This document shows, in pieces, positions 16,679 through 25,075 of a DNA stretch of 32,218 nt. The notes below the pieces were generated by a model. That model searched no databases. It was not told the origin of the DNA and was given only the letters and a program-made list of their open reading frames with translations. The stretch is from Candidatus Hungatella pullicola (lineage in GTDB: Bacteria > Bacillota > Clostridia > Lachnospirales > Lachnospiraceae). The first letter of the stretch is position 1, and each line of letters starts with the position of its first letter. The stretch spans positions 1 to 32,218 of the forward strand of contig DXFU01000007.1 of the NCBI GenBank assembly GCA_019114305.1, given 5' to 3'. The translations under genes were made by a program, and so were the position numbers.

Positions 16679-16700
16679 GCCGAGCCTCCCTCACTTTATT

Positions 16701-17369
16701 CTACCTTAATTTTCGGAATATTTCCATAGTTTTTTTCATTTGTTTAATAGAAACATGGTCATTTTCCACACAGGCTGTTGCCGGTCCACGGCACAGTTTC
16801 TTTCCCTTATGATTTGACGGCAGAATATAGTCTCCAATCCTTAAATAGGCCGGTGACATTTCCAGAGCGGTGATAACTGCCTGATCGTTGCCGGAGACTC
16901 CGGCGCAGACACTCCCCATCAGCCTGCCAACGATGACGATATTTCCCTTAGCCATAATTCTGGCTCCTTTCATAACGTCTCCGATGACCACTATGCTGGC
17001 TTCCGATTCCAGCGTTTCTCCGTTCTGCAGATTTCCTTTAAAGAACTGCCCGGTTTGGGATGACAGTTCCATCAGTTTCTCATTCAGTGCTTTTTCGCAG
17101 CGCTCGATGCGTTTTACATCCGTATCAACAAGGCAGACAATTTCCAGATCAGAATATTCCGTTATCTGATTGACAATTTGAAATTCCTCATTGGCGGTCA
17201 GCTGTCTTCCCTCTAAAGTAAGAGTCATCTGAGCAGATCCCCAAAACCGACTGCTGTCTCCAAACTTCTTGCCTACGTCAGCAAGAAGCTGAGAAAAAGG
17301 AATATCCGGATCCAGATATACCGTTACACCCGCCTTATTGCTTTTAATCACTACGGTATTATGCATCAT
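16701..17369 (-). CDS. minC: Septum site-determining protein MinC
   Basis: MinC blocks FtsZ polymerisation away from mid-cell when recruited by MinD. The 222-residue product has an N-terminal FtsZ-inhibiting domain (about 1-95) and a C-terminal beta-helix domain that dimerises and binds MinD (about 110-205). The latter has the typical GNIVIVGRLMGSVCAG and YLRIGDYILP stretches. The C-terminal 20 residues are Lys-rich. It starts 17 bases after the PBP2 gene. Order minC-minD-minE is standard. Confidence 0.95.
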   Translation of the reverse strand: MMHNTVVIKSNKAGVTVYLDPDIPFSQLLADVGKKFGDSSRFWGSAQMTLTLEGRQLTANEEFQIVNQITEYSDLEIVCLVDTDVKRIERCEKALNEKLMELSSQTGQFFKGNLQNGETLESEASIVVIGDVMKGARIMAKGNIVIVGRLMGSVCAGVSGNDQAVITALEMSPAYLRIGDYILPSNHKGKKLCRGPATACVENDHVSIKQMKKTMEIFRKLR

Positions 17370-17386
17370 ATCACCTCACACCTTGG

Positions 17387-20248
17387 TTAGTCGCGAATAT
17401 TTACGTTCGCTGCATCCATTGCACCGGTATTCTTAATGGTTTCCAGATCAGTGAATCCGTAATAATATCTGTATACATTTTTAGCGATATTGGCGGCATT
17501 GGATGAAGAATAGCCATATGGAATATTCACGGTAACACAGATTTCAGGATTGTCATATGGCGCATAGGAAATAAAGAACGCGTGGTTAGGTCTGTTTCCG
17601 CTTTCCTGGGCAGTACCTGTCTTTCCGGCGATCTCCACCTCCAGATCAGAGAAAATAGATCTGGCTGAACCCTGGGCAATCACTGCTCTCATTCCCTGAT
17701 GTACAGTATCCCACGTTGTATCCGCCGCGTCAATATGAGAAGAAATCTCAGGGGTATAATCTTCAATCAGATTCCCCTTAGAATCTGTCAGTTTATCTAA
17801 AATGCTCAGTTCAAATACAGTTCCCTTGTTGGCAATAGCGGCCACATATCTGGCTAACTGTACATTGGTAAAGTTATGGCTTCCCTGCCCCATAGCGGAA
17901 CGCTCCGGATCTTCCGTAGAAATTAGCGGCTCCATTTCCGGAATCTCTACTCCTGATTTGTGATCCAAACCAAACATAGAGGCATACTTTCGAATCAGTG
18001 ACAGCCCTTGTTCCGGATTATAATTACCGTTTTCATCCATAGACAGGCGATGTCCCATTTCCGCAAAGAAAAAGTTGCAGGAATTTTCAATGCCTCCAGA
18101 CACTGTGAGAGGACCATGTTGGCCTGGATGAATCCAACATCGAATGGTAGGGCTGACTTCATCATATTCACCTGTACAGTTTACTGTATCATCCAGTCCT
18201 ACCACGTGCTCTTCCAAAGCGGCAACTGCTGAAATTGGCTTAAATGTGGAGCCGGGTGCTTTTCTTGCCTGTGTAGCATTGTTGTAAAGAGGCAGGGACA
18301 AATCGGTCTGCAGCCGGCTGAAATAAGAACTGTCCCCTACACGGTTATTATCATAACCCGGATAGGAAACCAAAGCCAGTACCTCACCAGTATTGCTGTC
18401 CGTTACCACCACACCTGCATTACACGGATCAAGAGCCAGCTGGGCCGGCGTAATTTCCAGAGAAGCCAGTTTTTCCAGCATAAAGGTATAAGCATCCTGA
18501 GTAGACTTAAGACGGGCAATATCCGCTTCATTATAAGCGATCACCCCCTGATCATACAGGGCCAGACACAGTTCCACTCCTGTAATCACATCATCATTGA
18601 TCAAGTAGCGGTAAATCCTCTTTGTAAAATTGCGGTCCTCCCGCAGCTGGTTTAAAACATCCGTCACCAGATACTGAAACGTATCGTCAGCGCTGGAATA
18701 TTTCAAATCCATATCAAGCTTTGTGGTATCCACCCAGCCGCTGGCAATTCCGTAATACAGGTATTCTCTTAAGCTTATATCATCCTCTCTCCAGGCCTGG
18801 TACTCAGCGCTTGAGGTATCAATCAGATCGTCCTTAATAACACCTACGGTAGGTTCTGACAAATAGGAATAAATATAATACATATAGGCGTACATATCCT
18901 CAGGAAGGTCCTTCATCTTTGTTGGGGCAGAACTTAACAATTCATTCTGAAGGTTCTGGAAAATCTGTTCCTGAGCGGTAACAAACTTAGAATGAATGTT
19001 TTTCTCAACCTCAGAAGCTTCCTCAGATTCCATATGCTGCAAAGACAAAACATTATTGTTAATCAGCTGATAATAAGCATCTTTTATGGGGATTCTCATA
19101 CTGGATCCGTCTGCGCGGCTGTTGTCTACTTCACCAGGATCTAATTTTTCAATGAGAATGCCGGCAAGGGACTGTTCAATCAGATGGTAGATACCTTCCT
19201 GAAGTTCACTGTCAATGGTAAGGTATACGTCATTGCCCGCCTGGGCGGGAGTTTCGTCCTTCGTCTCCCTTACCCTTCCCACACTGTCCTTATAAATTGT
19301 TTTAGAGCCCTTGGTTCCCTGCAGCTCCTGCTCCATGGCAGCCTCAATTCCCGTCCGGCCTACAATATCATTTGCATTGTAGGTTGGGTCTATTTTCTGC
19401 AGTTCCTCCAGCTGATCCTCAGAAACTTTTCCTGTATATCCGATAACCGGGGCAAAGCACTCACTGTTATTGTAAGCACGGATTGTGGTTTCTTCTACAT
19501 TGACACCCTGAAGTTCAGCTGTATGTTCCAAAATGTCCGCTACCGTTTCGTCCGATACTTCTGTAGCCACTGTAACAGCCTCATAGCGGCGATAGGAGGT
19601 GAAACGAAGGGCATATTTAATATTGATAATATCCAGGGCCTCCTGATCTGTAAGTGTAATCAGATTGCCTTCTTCATCTTTAATTTCATATAGTCCGTTC
19701 TCCTCACAGGCTCTTTCAAACAGCTCTCTGGCACTTATGGCAGACGGATAGCGTCCCTCTGCGTCATCCAGAAGGTCAACGCTGGTAAGGCCGTAATAGT
19801 CTCTCAGAAAGCGTTTTCTGGCCGTCTCAGAAGAAGCAGTATAAACCAGGCCGCCATTGCTGTCCAAAGCGATTTCAAAATTCCCCTGTACCGTTTCGCC
19901 GTGCTTTTGAAGAATGCGAACCAGGCACAGATACATATAATTCCGTTCTGCAGCTGTATTGTAAGCGCCGGTGTCCTGTACTGTTACAGAATAGGCAAGT
20001 TTATTATACGCCAGAGGCACCCCGTTTCTGTCATAAATATTGCCTCTTGTTCCCGCTGTTGTAATGTCCTGCTCAATCAGCTGCATATACTCTGCCTGAG
20101 CTTCCTCTCCATGAATAATCTGAAGATCAAACAGCTTGTGGACCAGTCCGGCATACATAGCAAGTCCTACAACTCCCAAAACAAAAATTCTGGAAGAAAT
20201 CAGTTTCCGGAAAAATTCTTTGATTGCTTCTAATAAGTCATTAAACAA
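17387..20248 (-). CDS. mrdA: Elongation-type class B penicillin-binding protein 2 with large internal insertion
   Basis: PBP2 is the transpeptidase partner of RodA, cross-linking new peptidoglycan during elongation. The 953-residue product is much longer than the usual 600-700. It has one membrane helix (about 19-38), a dimer/pedestal domain (about 60-325, with AGTRGNIYDRNG and IVGRTGIEAAME) and a transpeptidase domain. Active-site motifs are STFK (667-670), SCN (723-725) and KTG (876-878), all intact. Between LTIDSELQ (343-350) and AGVVVTDSNTGEVLA (611-625) lie about 260 residues, where most PBP2 proteins have only about 20. This part is rich in Tyr, Asp and Leu and looks helical. The start overlaps the mreD stop by eight bases. 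Confidence 0.93.
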   Translation of the reverse strand: MFNDLLEAIKEFFRKLISSRIFVLGVVGLAMYAGLVHKLFDLQIIHGEEAQAEYMQLIEQDITTAGTRGNIYDRNGVPLAYNKLAYSVTVQDTGAYNTAAERNYMYLCLVRILQKHGETVQGNFEIALDSNGGLVYTASSETARKRFLRDYYGLTSVDLLDDAEGRYPSAISARELFERACEENGLYEIKDEEGNLITLTDQEALDIINIKYALRFTSYRRYEAVTVATEVSDETVADILEHTAELQGVNVEETTIRAYNNSECFAPVIGYTGKVSEDQLEELQKIDPTYNANDIVGRTGIEAAMEQELQGTKGSKTIYKDSVGRVRETKDETPAQAGNDVYLTIDSELQEGIYHLIEQSLAGILIEKLDPGEVDNSRADGSSMRIPIKDAYYQLINNNVLSLQHMESEEASEVEKNIHSKFVTAQEQIFQNLQNELLSSAPTKMKDLPEDMYAYMYYIYSYLSEPTVGVIKDDLIDTSSAEYQAWREDDISLREYLYYGIASGWVDTTKLDMDLKYSSADDTFQYLVTDVLNQLREDRNFTKRIYRYLINDDVITGVELCLALYDQGVIAYNEADIARLKSTQDAYTFMLEKLASLEITPAQLALDPCNAGVVVTDSNTGEVLALVSYPGYDNNRVGDSSYFSRLQTDLSLPLYNNATQARKAPGSTFKPISAVAALEEHVVGLDDTVNCTGEYDEVSPTIRCWIHPGQHGPLTVSGGIENSCNFFFAEMGHRLSMDENGNYNPEQGLSLIRKYASMFGLDHKSGVEIPEMEPLISTEDPERSAMGQGSHNFTNVQLARYVAAIANKGTVFELSILDKLTDSKGNLIEDYTPEISSHIDAADTTWDTVHQGMRAVIAQGSARSIFSDLEVEIAGKTGTAQESGNRPNHAFFISYAPYDNPEICVTVNIPYGYSSSNAANIAKNVYRYYYGFTDLETIKNTGAMDAANVNIRD

Positions 20249-20768
20249 TAGTCGTATCCCCTCTTTTTTCGGTCTCTTCCAGATGGCGATTTACCAAAAG
20301 GAACAAACGATAGATCAATAGAGTAGTTACTACCGTAAAAATAATCTCAGGCAGTACCAGGTTAAAGAAATAGTACCCTATGTTAAGCTTTCTTCGTATC
20401 AGAAAACGCAGCACATAAATATAAAAATTATAGGCCAGCTCATTGACTACACTGAGAATAAGAGGCAGGGTAATATAATCTTCATAGTAATATTTTGTGC
20501 AGATTCCATTAACATAACCTATATAGATAAAAATCAGAGTGTAAAAACCAAATGGGCCGCTGTAAAACAAATCCATCAGCAATCCTGCCAACAGTCCGTA
20601 ATACATTCCTGCCTCTTTCCCATGCATAAAACCAAAAGAGAAAGTAAGAATTAAAAGCAGATTTGGGGCGGCCGATAAAAAAGGCAGAAGAGGAAACACG
20701 CAGTTCTGAATGGTAAAAGCCAGTATAATCATCAGAACGTTAAATATAACTCTTTTCATAAGAATCAT
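20241..20768 (-). CDS. mreD: Rod shape-determining protein MreD
   Basis: MreD is an integral membrane part of the elongation complex, linking MreC, RodA and PBP2. The 175-residue product has five or six membrane helices and the family-typical GFMHGKEAGMYYGLLAGLLMDLFYSGPFG segment near residue 46-74, in which the GLLMDLFY part is characteristic. The ATG follows directly on the mreC stop and its end overlaps the PBP2 gene. Sequence conservation in the family is low, so position between mreC and PBP2 carries much of the weight. Confidence 0.92.
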   Translation of the reverse strand: MILMKRVIFNVLMIILAFTIQNCVFPLLPFLSAAPNLLLILTFSFGFMHGKEAGMYYGLLAGLLMDLFYSGPFGFYTLIFIYIGYVNGICTKYYYEDYITLPLILSVVNELAYNFYIYVLRFLIRRKLNIGYYFFNLVLPEIIFTVVTTLLIYRLFLLVNRHLEETEKRGDTTIV

Positions 20769-21737
20769 TTACTCCTGTGAAATATCTGTCTGAGAGGCTG
20801 CATCAGCAGATTCTCCCGTTTGCGCCGCAGTCTCTTCCCCTATGTCTCCCGTTGCTCCCTGAGCAGCCTCTGTTTCCGCTGAATCTGTCTGACTGGCCGT
20901 TTCCTCCACCATATCTTCTTTTAAACTCGTAATAACCAGAACTTCCTGCAGGCTGTCAAACTGAGCGGCAGGAACAAGGTATCCGGACTTTGTCACATTG
21001 TTGGGATCATCTGTCATATCTGCAGCGTATCCAATCAGGATTTCAGGGAGAAAAACAGAGCTGATGTTGGAGGTTACTATTTTATCTCCATCTTTAAAAT
21101 CTGCCTCTTTTAAAACATTCGTAATTCTCAGTCTTCCCTCCTTAAAAAGGGTGAGATCGCCTGCCACAATACAGCTGTCCCCTGACTGCATGGCCATTCC
21201 GCTGACGCGGCTGGAATCGTCAATAATAGAGCGGACAGTAGCGTAATTTGCACCTACATCAGTGACGATCCCAACCAGTCCGCCATCGGCGATAACATTC
21301 ATATTTACCGCAATTCCATCATCAGAACCTTTATCAATCCGAAATACCTGAAACCAGTTGCTGGAATCGTTGGCAATGACTCTGGCGCCTACTTTTTCGT
21401 ACTGACCATACTCCTGATCCAAATCATAAAGCTGGCGCAGCCGTTCCAGTTCAAAGGTTTCTGACTGAAGCCTGGTATTCTCCTCTGTCAGCTGGGCTAT
21501 GGTGTCTTTCATCTCCTTATTTTCTTCCTGCGCTGCTTTTAGAGAAAAAAGATCCGTAAGCTCCTCATAAATAGCTGTGCCTGCAGCGTTTACACCGGAT
21601 TGAATAGGGATAAGGAAATACCCCACCCCGGTTCGCAAAGGCGTCAGCCACTGGTCATTCATTGAGGTAAAACCAATAAGCAGAACGCAAAACACAGTTA
21701 AAATAATTAGAACGTATTTGCTCCGTTTTGATTCCAT
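20769..21737 (-). CDS. mreC: Rod shape-determining protein MreC with acidic C-terminal tail
   Basis: MreC is an outside scaffold that activates PBP2 in the elongation complex. The 322-residue product has one N-terminal membrane helix (about 8-25) and a coiled coil (about 65-105, LKAAQEENKEMKD to LERLRQLYDL). The two beta-barrel domains of the family follow (about 115-272), with ANDSSNWFQVFRIDKGSDDGI and DGGLVGIVTDVG. Residues 275-322 form a low-complexity Glu/Thr/Ala/Gln tail. The gene starts directly after the radC stop; the mreB gene normally found before mreC is missing here. Confidence 0.95.
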   Translation of the reverse strand: MESKRSKYVLIILTVFCVLLIGFTSMNDQWLTPLRTGVGYFLIPIQSGVNAAGTAIYEELTDLFSLKAAQEENKEMKDTIAQLTEENTRLQSETFELERLRQLYDLDQEYGQYEKVGARVIANDSSNWFQVFRIDKGSDDGIAVNMNVIADGGLVGIVTDVGANYATVRSIIDDSSRVSGMAMQSGDSCIVAGDLTLFKEGRLRITNVLKEADFKDGDKIVTSNISSVFLPEILIGYAADMTDDPNNVTKSGYLVPAAQFDSLQEVLVITSLKEDMVEETASQTDSAETEAAQGATGDIGEETAAQTGESADAASQTDISQE

Positions 21738-22433
21738 TTATATAATTCCCCGTTCCTTCAAACTAATATAAGAATTATCTCCTATAATTACATGGTCTAA
21801 AAGCGGAATTCCAATTAATTCGCCAGCTTCTCTCACCCGCTTAGTCAAAAGAATATCCTCCCTGCTGGGAGAAGGATCACCGCTTGGGTGATTGTGGACC
21901 ATAACCACATATACAGCCCGGTGCCGCAGCGCTTCCAGAAATATTTCCCTTGGTGAAGCCAAAGACATATTTACAGTTCCCTGAGACAGCATAAGCTCCT
22001 TAATTAAGGCTCCCTTTGTGTTTAAAAGCATAAGACGGGTCTGTTCCTGTTCCATATGCCTTAAATCTTCCATGTAGTAATTTACAATTTCTTCTGGATT
22101 GGTGAAAGAGACCACCTCCTCCAGTACCGCCCGCCGCCAGATTCTTCTGGACAGCTCTCCGATACAAAGAAGCTGTGCCCCCTTTACTTTTCCAATCCCC
22201 TTTATTTGCATAAGCTGAGGCAGGGAAAGGTGCAGAAGCTTTAAGAGACCGCCTCCCTGCGATTCTTCTGTCAGTAATTGTCGTGACAGCTCCAAAGCAC
22301 TTTGTTCTCTGGAGCCAGTGCGGATAATAATAGCCAGAAGTTCCTCGTCGCTTAAACTTCCAGGCCCGGACCGTAAGCATTTTTCATAGGGCCGATCCGC
22401 CTGCGGAATGTCTTTCATTGTAATTTTTGCCAT
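21738..22433 (-). CDS. radC: RadC family JAB-domain protein
   Basis: RadC-like proteins carry a metal-binding JAB/JAMM domain; they were once tied to DNA repair but their true role is unsettled. The 231-residue product has an N-terminal helix-hairpin-helix-like part (about 25-100, LMQIKGIGKVKGAQLL) and a JAB domain (about 110-228). The metal motif is intact: His180 and His182 in MVHNHPSG and Asp193 in PSPSRED. Length is normal. It touches mreC and lies 50 bases after the DUF4321 gene, a conserved Firmicute neighbourhood. Confidence 0.95.
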   Translation of the reverse strand: MAKITMKDIPQADRPYEKCLRSGPGSLSDEELLAIIIRTGSREQSALELSRQLLTEESQGGGLLKLLHLSLPQLMQIKGIGKVKGAQLLCIGELSRRIWRRAVLEEVVSFTNPEEIVNYYMEDLRHMEQEQTRLMLLNTKGALIKELMLSQGTVNMSLASPREIFLEALRHRAVYVVMVHNHPSGDPSPSREDILLTKRVREAGELIGIPLLDHVIIGDNSYISLKERGII

Positions 22434-22472
22434 ATTTTTCCCTCCGGTGCTCTCCAGGTACCAGAAAGAAAG

Positions 22473-22494
22473 GAACCCTTGGTTTACAGGGCTC
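22473..22494 (-). terminator. Weak hairpin between the DUF4321 gene and radC
   Basis: On the minus strand GAGCCCT pairs with AGGGTTC (one G-T pair) around an 8-base loop, followed by a C/T-rich stretch (CTTTCTTTCT). It overlaps the DUF4321 stop. The U-tract is broken, so at best it gives partial termination before radC. Confidence 0.3.
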
Positions 22495-22735
22495 GATAGA
22501 CAAGCAAGGCTATAACCACTCCAATAATACCGGCCATAGTTATTTTAATATTCAGTCCAAAAGTAATAACCAGGATTCCCAGATCCAGAACCAGCGGCGA
22601 ATCAAAGCCGAAAGACTGTCCATAACTCAGCCAGGAAAGCCAGGAAATTCCCTGAGCCATATTACCTACAAAGCCGCCCAGCACAACTCCGGTAAGCATA
22701 AGAAGAAGCAAAACCCAACCGCTTTTCTGTCTCAT
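22484..22735 (-). CDS. DUF4321 small membrane protein
   Basis: An 83-residue protein with two hydrophobic helices (about 7-28 and 50-80) separated by a short polar loop with SWLSYGQSFG. The pattern (GVVLGGFVGNMA, then PLVLDLGILVITFGL and a C-terminal hydrophobic helix) matches the DUF4321 family of spore-forming and related Firmicutes. No catalytic residue can be seen and the function is unknown. GGGAGAG lies seven bases before the ATG. It sits between ynbB and radC, at the head of the shape-gene group, where homologues are also often found, hinting at an envelope role. Confidence 0.85.
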   Translation of the reverse strand: MRQKSGWVLLLLMLTGVVLGGFVGNMAQGISWLSWLSYGQSFGFDSPLVLDLGILVITFGLNIKITMAGIIGVVIALLVYRAL

Positions 22736-22797
22736 CTTACGTCTCTCCCTAATATTTAACAGAAATAACCATTCCTGTTTCGTTATTTTAACATAGA

Positions 22798-22841
22798 ATT
22801 ATATCGGTGTATACTTTTTTTTCTTACGGAAAACGTAAGAA
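22798..22841 (-). promoter_or_regulatory. Possible promoter with inverted-repeat operator before the DUF4321 gene
   Basis: TATAAT at 22798-22803 on the minus strand has no good -35. In its place lies a perfect inverted repeat TTCTTACG-N5-CGTAAGAA (22821-22841), 17 bases upstream of the -10. As a hairpin it is followed by A, not T, on the minus strand, so it is a poor terminator for ynbB. It may be a protein-binding site. Confidence 0.35.
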
Positions 22842-24122
22842 TTACAGTTGAATAACACCCGATTTCTTAAGTTTTTCCAATGACATAAGAATTCCCAATT
22901 TAGCGTGATACCAGGTAAGACCTCCTTGGAAATATACGGCGTAAGGCGGCTTGATAGGTCCGTCAGCGCTTAATTCAATGGAGGATCCTTGAACGAAAGC
23001 CCCTGCGGCCATAATAACCGGAGCATCGTAGCCAGGCATATCCCACGGTTCAGGCGTTACAAAGCTGTCTACTGGAGCAGCGGCCTGAATTCCCTGACAA
23101 AAAGCAATTACGCCTTCTGGTTTTCCAAAAGTAACTGCCTGAATAATATCGTATCTTGGTTCTGTTCCATTTGGAACGACGGAAAAACCCAGTTTTTCAT
23201 AAACATTGGCTGCAAAAATTGCGCCCTTTAAAGCTCCGGCCACAACCGTTGGGGCTAAAAATAATCCCTGGTAAAACTGCTGGTTCAGTCCAAGACTTGC
23301 TCCTACTTCTTTGCCTAAACCAGGAGCACTGAGCCGATATGCAGCTCTGTCCACACATTCTTTTTTGCCTGCAATATAGCCTCCAATAGGAGCCAATCCT
23401 CCCCCCGGATTTTTAATCAGGGAACCTACCACCATATCTGCCCCCACATCTGTAGGTTCTATGGTTTCCACAAACTCACCATAACAATTATCCACCATGC
23501 AGATAACGTCAGGTCTGATCCCTTTAATAAAAGCAATCAGCTCTCCAATACGCTCTACAGAAAGAGTTGGACGGGTTGCGTATCCTTTGGATCTTTGAAT
23601 GGTTACCAGCTTTGTCTTCTCATTAAGGGCCGCTTTGATACCGGGATAATCAAAAGAGCCGTCTTCCAAAAGGTCTACTTGTCGGTAAGTTACTCCGTAT
23701 TCTTTCAGGGAACCGCAGCTTTCTCTGATTCCGATAACCTCTTCCAAAGTATCGTAGGGTTTCCCCACCGGAGACAAAAGCTCGTCTCCCGGTCTTAAAT
23801 TTCCTGCCAGGGCAACAGCCAGCGCATGGGTTCCGCTGATTAAATTGGGACGCACCAAAGCACTTTCTGTGTGAAATATATCGGCATACACATCCTCAAG
23901 GGTATCTCTTCCCAAATCATTGTATCCATATCCGGTAGTGGCTGCAAAATGTACATCGCTGACCCGCATTTTCTGCATTGCTGCCAGCACTTTCAGCTGG
24001 TTATACTCTGCTCTCTCGTCAATTTCCTCAAAACGCTTCTTAAGGGAAGCCTCAATCTCTCTGGCAAAATCAAGCACTTTTCTGCTGATTCCCAGGGACT
24101 GATACATTGCATCTAATTCCAT
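22842..24122 (-). CDS. ynbB: Methionine gamma-lyase family / aluminium-resistance-type PLP protein (YnbB-like)
   Basis: A 426-residue PLP-dependent fold-type I protein of the family annotated as 'aluminium resistance' or methionine gamma-lyase-like, common after miaA (and hfq) in Firmicutes. Visible landmarks are GYGYNDLGRDTLE (65-77), RPNLISGTHALAVAL (91-105), VDNCYGEFVE in the cofactor-binding region, and SLIKNPGGGLAPIGG with the probable PLP Lys. The true substrate is not established. The start overlaps the miaA stop by ten bases, so the two are translationally linked. hfq, often between miaA and ynbB, is absent. Confidence 0.9.
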   Translation of the reverse strand: MELDAMYQSLGISRKVLDFAREIEASLKKRFEEIDERAEYNQLKVLAAMQKMRVSDVHFAATTGYGYNDLGRDTLEDVYADIFHTESALVRPNLISGTHALAVALAGNLRPGDELLSPVGKPYDTLEEVIGIRESCGSLKEYGVTYRQVDLLEDGSFDYPGIKAALNEKTKLVTIQRSKGYATRPTLSVERIGELIAFIKGIRPDVICMVDNCYGEFVETIEPTDVGADMVVGSLIKNPGGGLAPIGGYIAGKKECVDRAAYRLSAPGLGKEVGASLGLNQQFYQGLFLAPTVVAGALKGAIFAANVYEKLGFSVVPNGTEPRYDIIQAVTFGKPEGVIAFCQGIQAAAPVDSFVTPEPWDMPGYDAPVIMAAGAFVQGSSIELSADGPIKPPYAVYFQGGLTWYHAKLGILMSLEKLKKSGVIQL

Positions 24123-25075
24123 GTTATTTTACTCTCCAATCCAAGAATATCTTTTCCATCCTGTAATATGGCCTTTAAAACCAACGTTCTGTCATTTCCA
24201 AAATCAGGAAGATTCAGCCAGCGAACTTCTCTCTCCCGCTTGAACCAGGTCAGCTGTCTTTTTGCAAAATGTCTGGTATCCCGTTTCAGTACAGTCACTG
24301 CCTCTTTAAGGGAGCATTCTCCTTCCAGATATGCCAGAATTTCTTTATATCCCAGTCCCTGCATGGAAACCATTCCTCTGGTACAGCCTTCTTTCCGAAG
24401 GGATTCAACTTCCGTAACAAGTCCCTGCTGTATCATCTGATCCACCCTCCGGTCAATTCTCTCATACAAAATAGCTCTGTCTGTATTCAGCACATAATAG
24501 AGAAAATTATAAGGAGAGGACTTACAGCGCTCCCGTTCATTATGAACAGAGATGGGTTCGCCTGTCTGGTGGAAATATTCAATAGCTCGAATCACCCTTT
24601 TTACATTATTTGCGTGTATTTCTCTGGCAGCCTGGGGATCTACAGCTTCCAAAAGCTGATGAAGGGCCTGCGGTCCCTTTTCTGCGGCAAAATCCTCCAG
24701 TTCTTTCCGAATGGATTTATCTTCTCCATTTTCTGTAAAATCAATATCATAAAGAAGGGCCTGAATATAAAATCCTGTACCTCCTGCTACAATGGGCACC
24801 TTCCCCCTGGAATAAATCTCTTCCACAGCCTTCTTTGCCATATTTTTAAAAATGGCTACATTAAATTCTTCCTGAGGCTCCAGTACGTCAATGAGATGGT
24901 GGGGAACCCCGTCCATCTCTTCCCGTGTAACTTTGGCAGAGCCAATGTCCATCCGCCGGTACACCTGCATGGAGTCCGCGCTTATGATTTCTCCATCCAA
25001 AGCCTTGGCAAGGCGTATGGAAAGTTCTGTCTTTCCTACTGCCGTAGGCCCGGTTAATATTATCAGCGGCTTCAT
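24113..25075 (-). CDS. miaA: tRNA dimethylallyltransferase
   Basis: MiaA adds a dimethylallyl group to N6 of A37 in tRNAs reading UNN codons; MiaB, encoded in the same group, then methylthiolates it. The 320-residue product has the P-loop GPTAVGKT (9-16), SADSMQVYRRMDIGSAK (33-49), DVLEPQEEFNV and GGTGFYIQALL, all standard. Its stop and the preceding mutL stop region overlap tightly (TAATG), indicating coupling with mutL. Length is normal. Confidence 0.97.
   Translation of the reverse strand: MKPLIILTGPTAVGKTELSIRLAKALDGEIISADSMQVYRRMDIGSAKVTREEMDGVPHHLIDVLEPQEEFNVAIFKNMAKKAVEEIYSRGKVPIVAGGTGFYIQALLYDIDFTENGEDKSIRKELEDFAAEKGPQALHQLLEAVDPQAAREIHANNVKRVIRAIEYFHQTGEPISVHNERERCKSSPYNFLYYVLNTDRAILYERIDRRVDQMIQQGLVTEVESLRKEGCTRGMVSMQGLGYKEILAYLEGECSLKEAVTVLKRDTRHFAKRQLTWFKREREVRWLNLPDFGNDRTLVLKAILQDGKDILGLESKITWN

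Noticed and set aside
22821-22841. Hairpin just after ynbB as an intrinsic terminator
   Set aside because: On the minus strand the stem is followed by eight A rather than T; the T-run lies on the wrong side for either direction of ynbB transcription.
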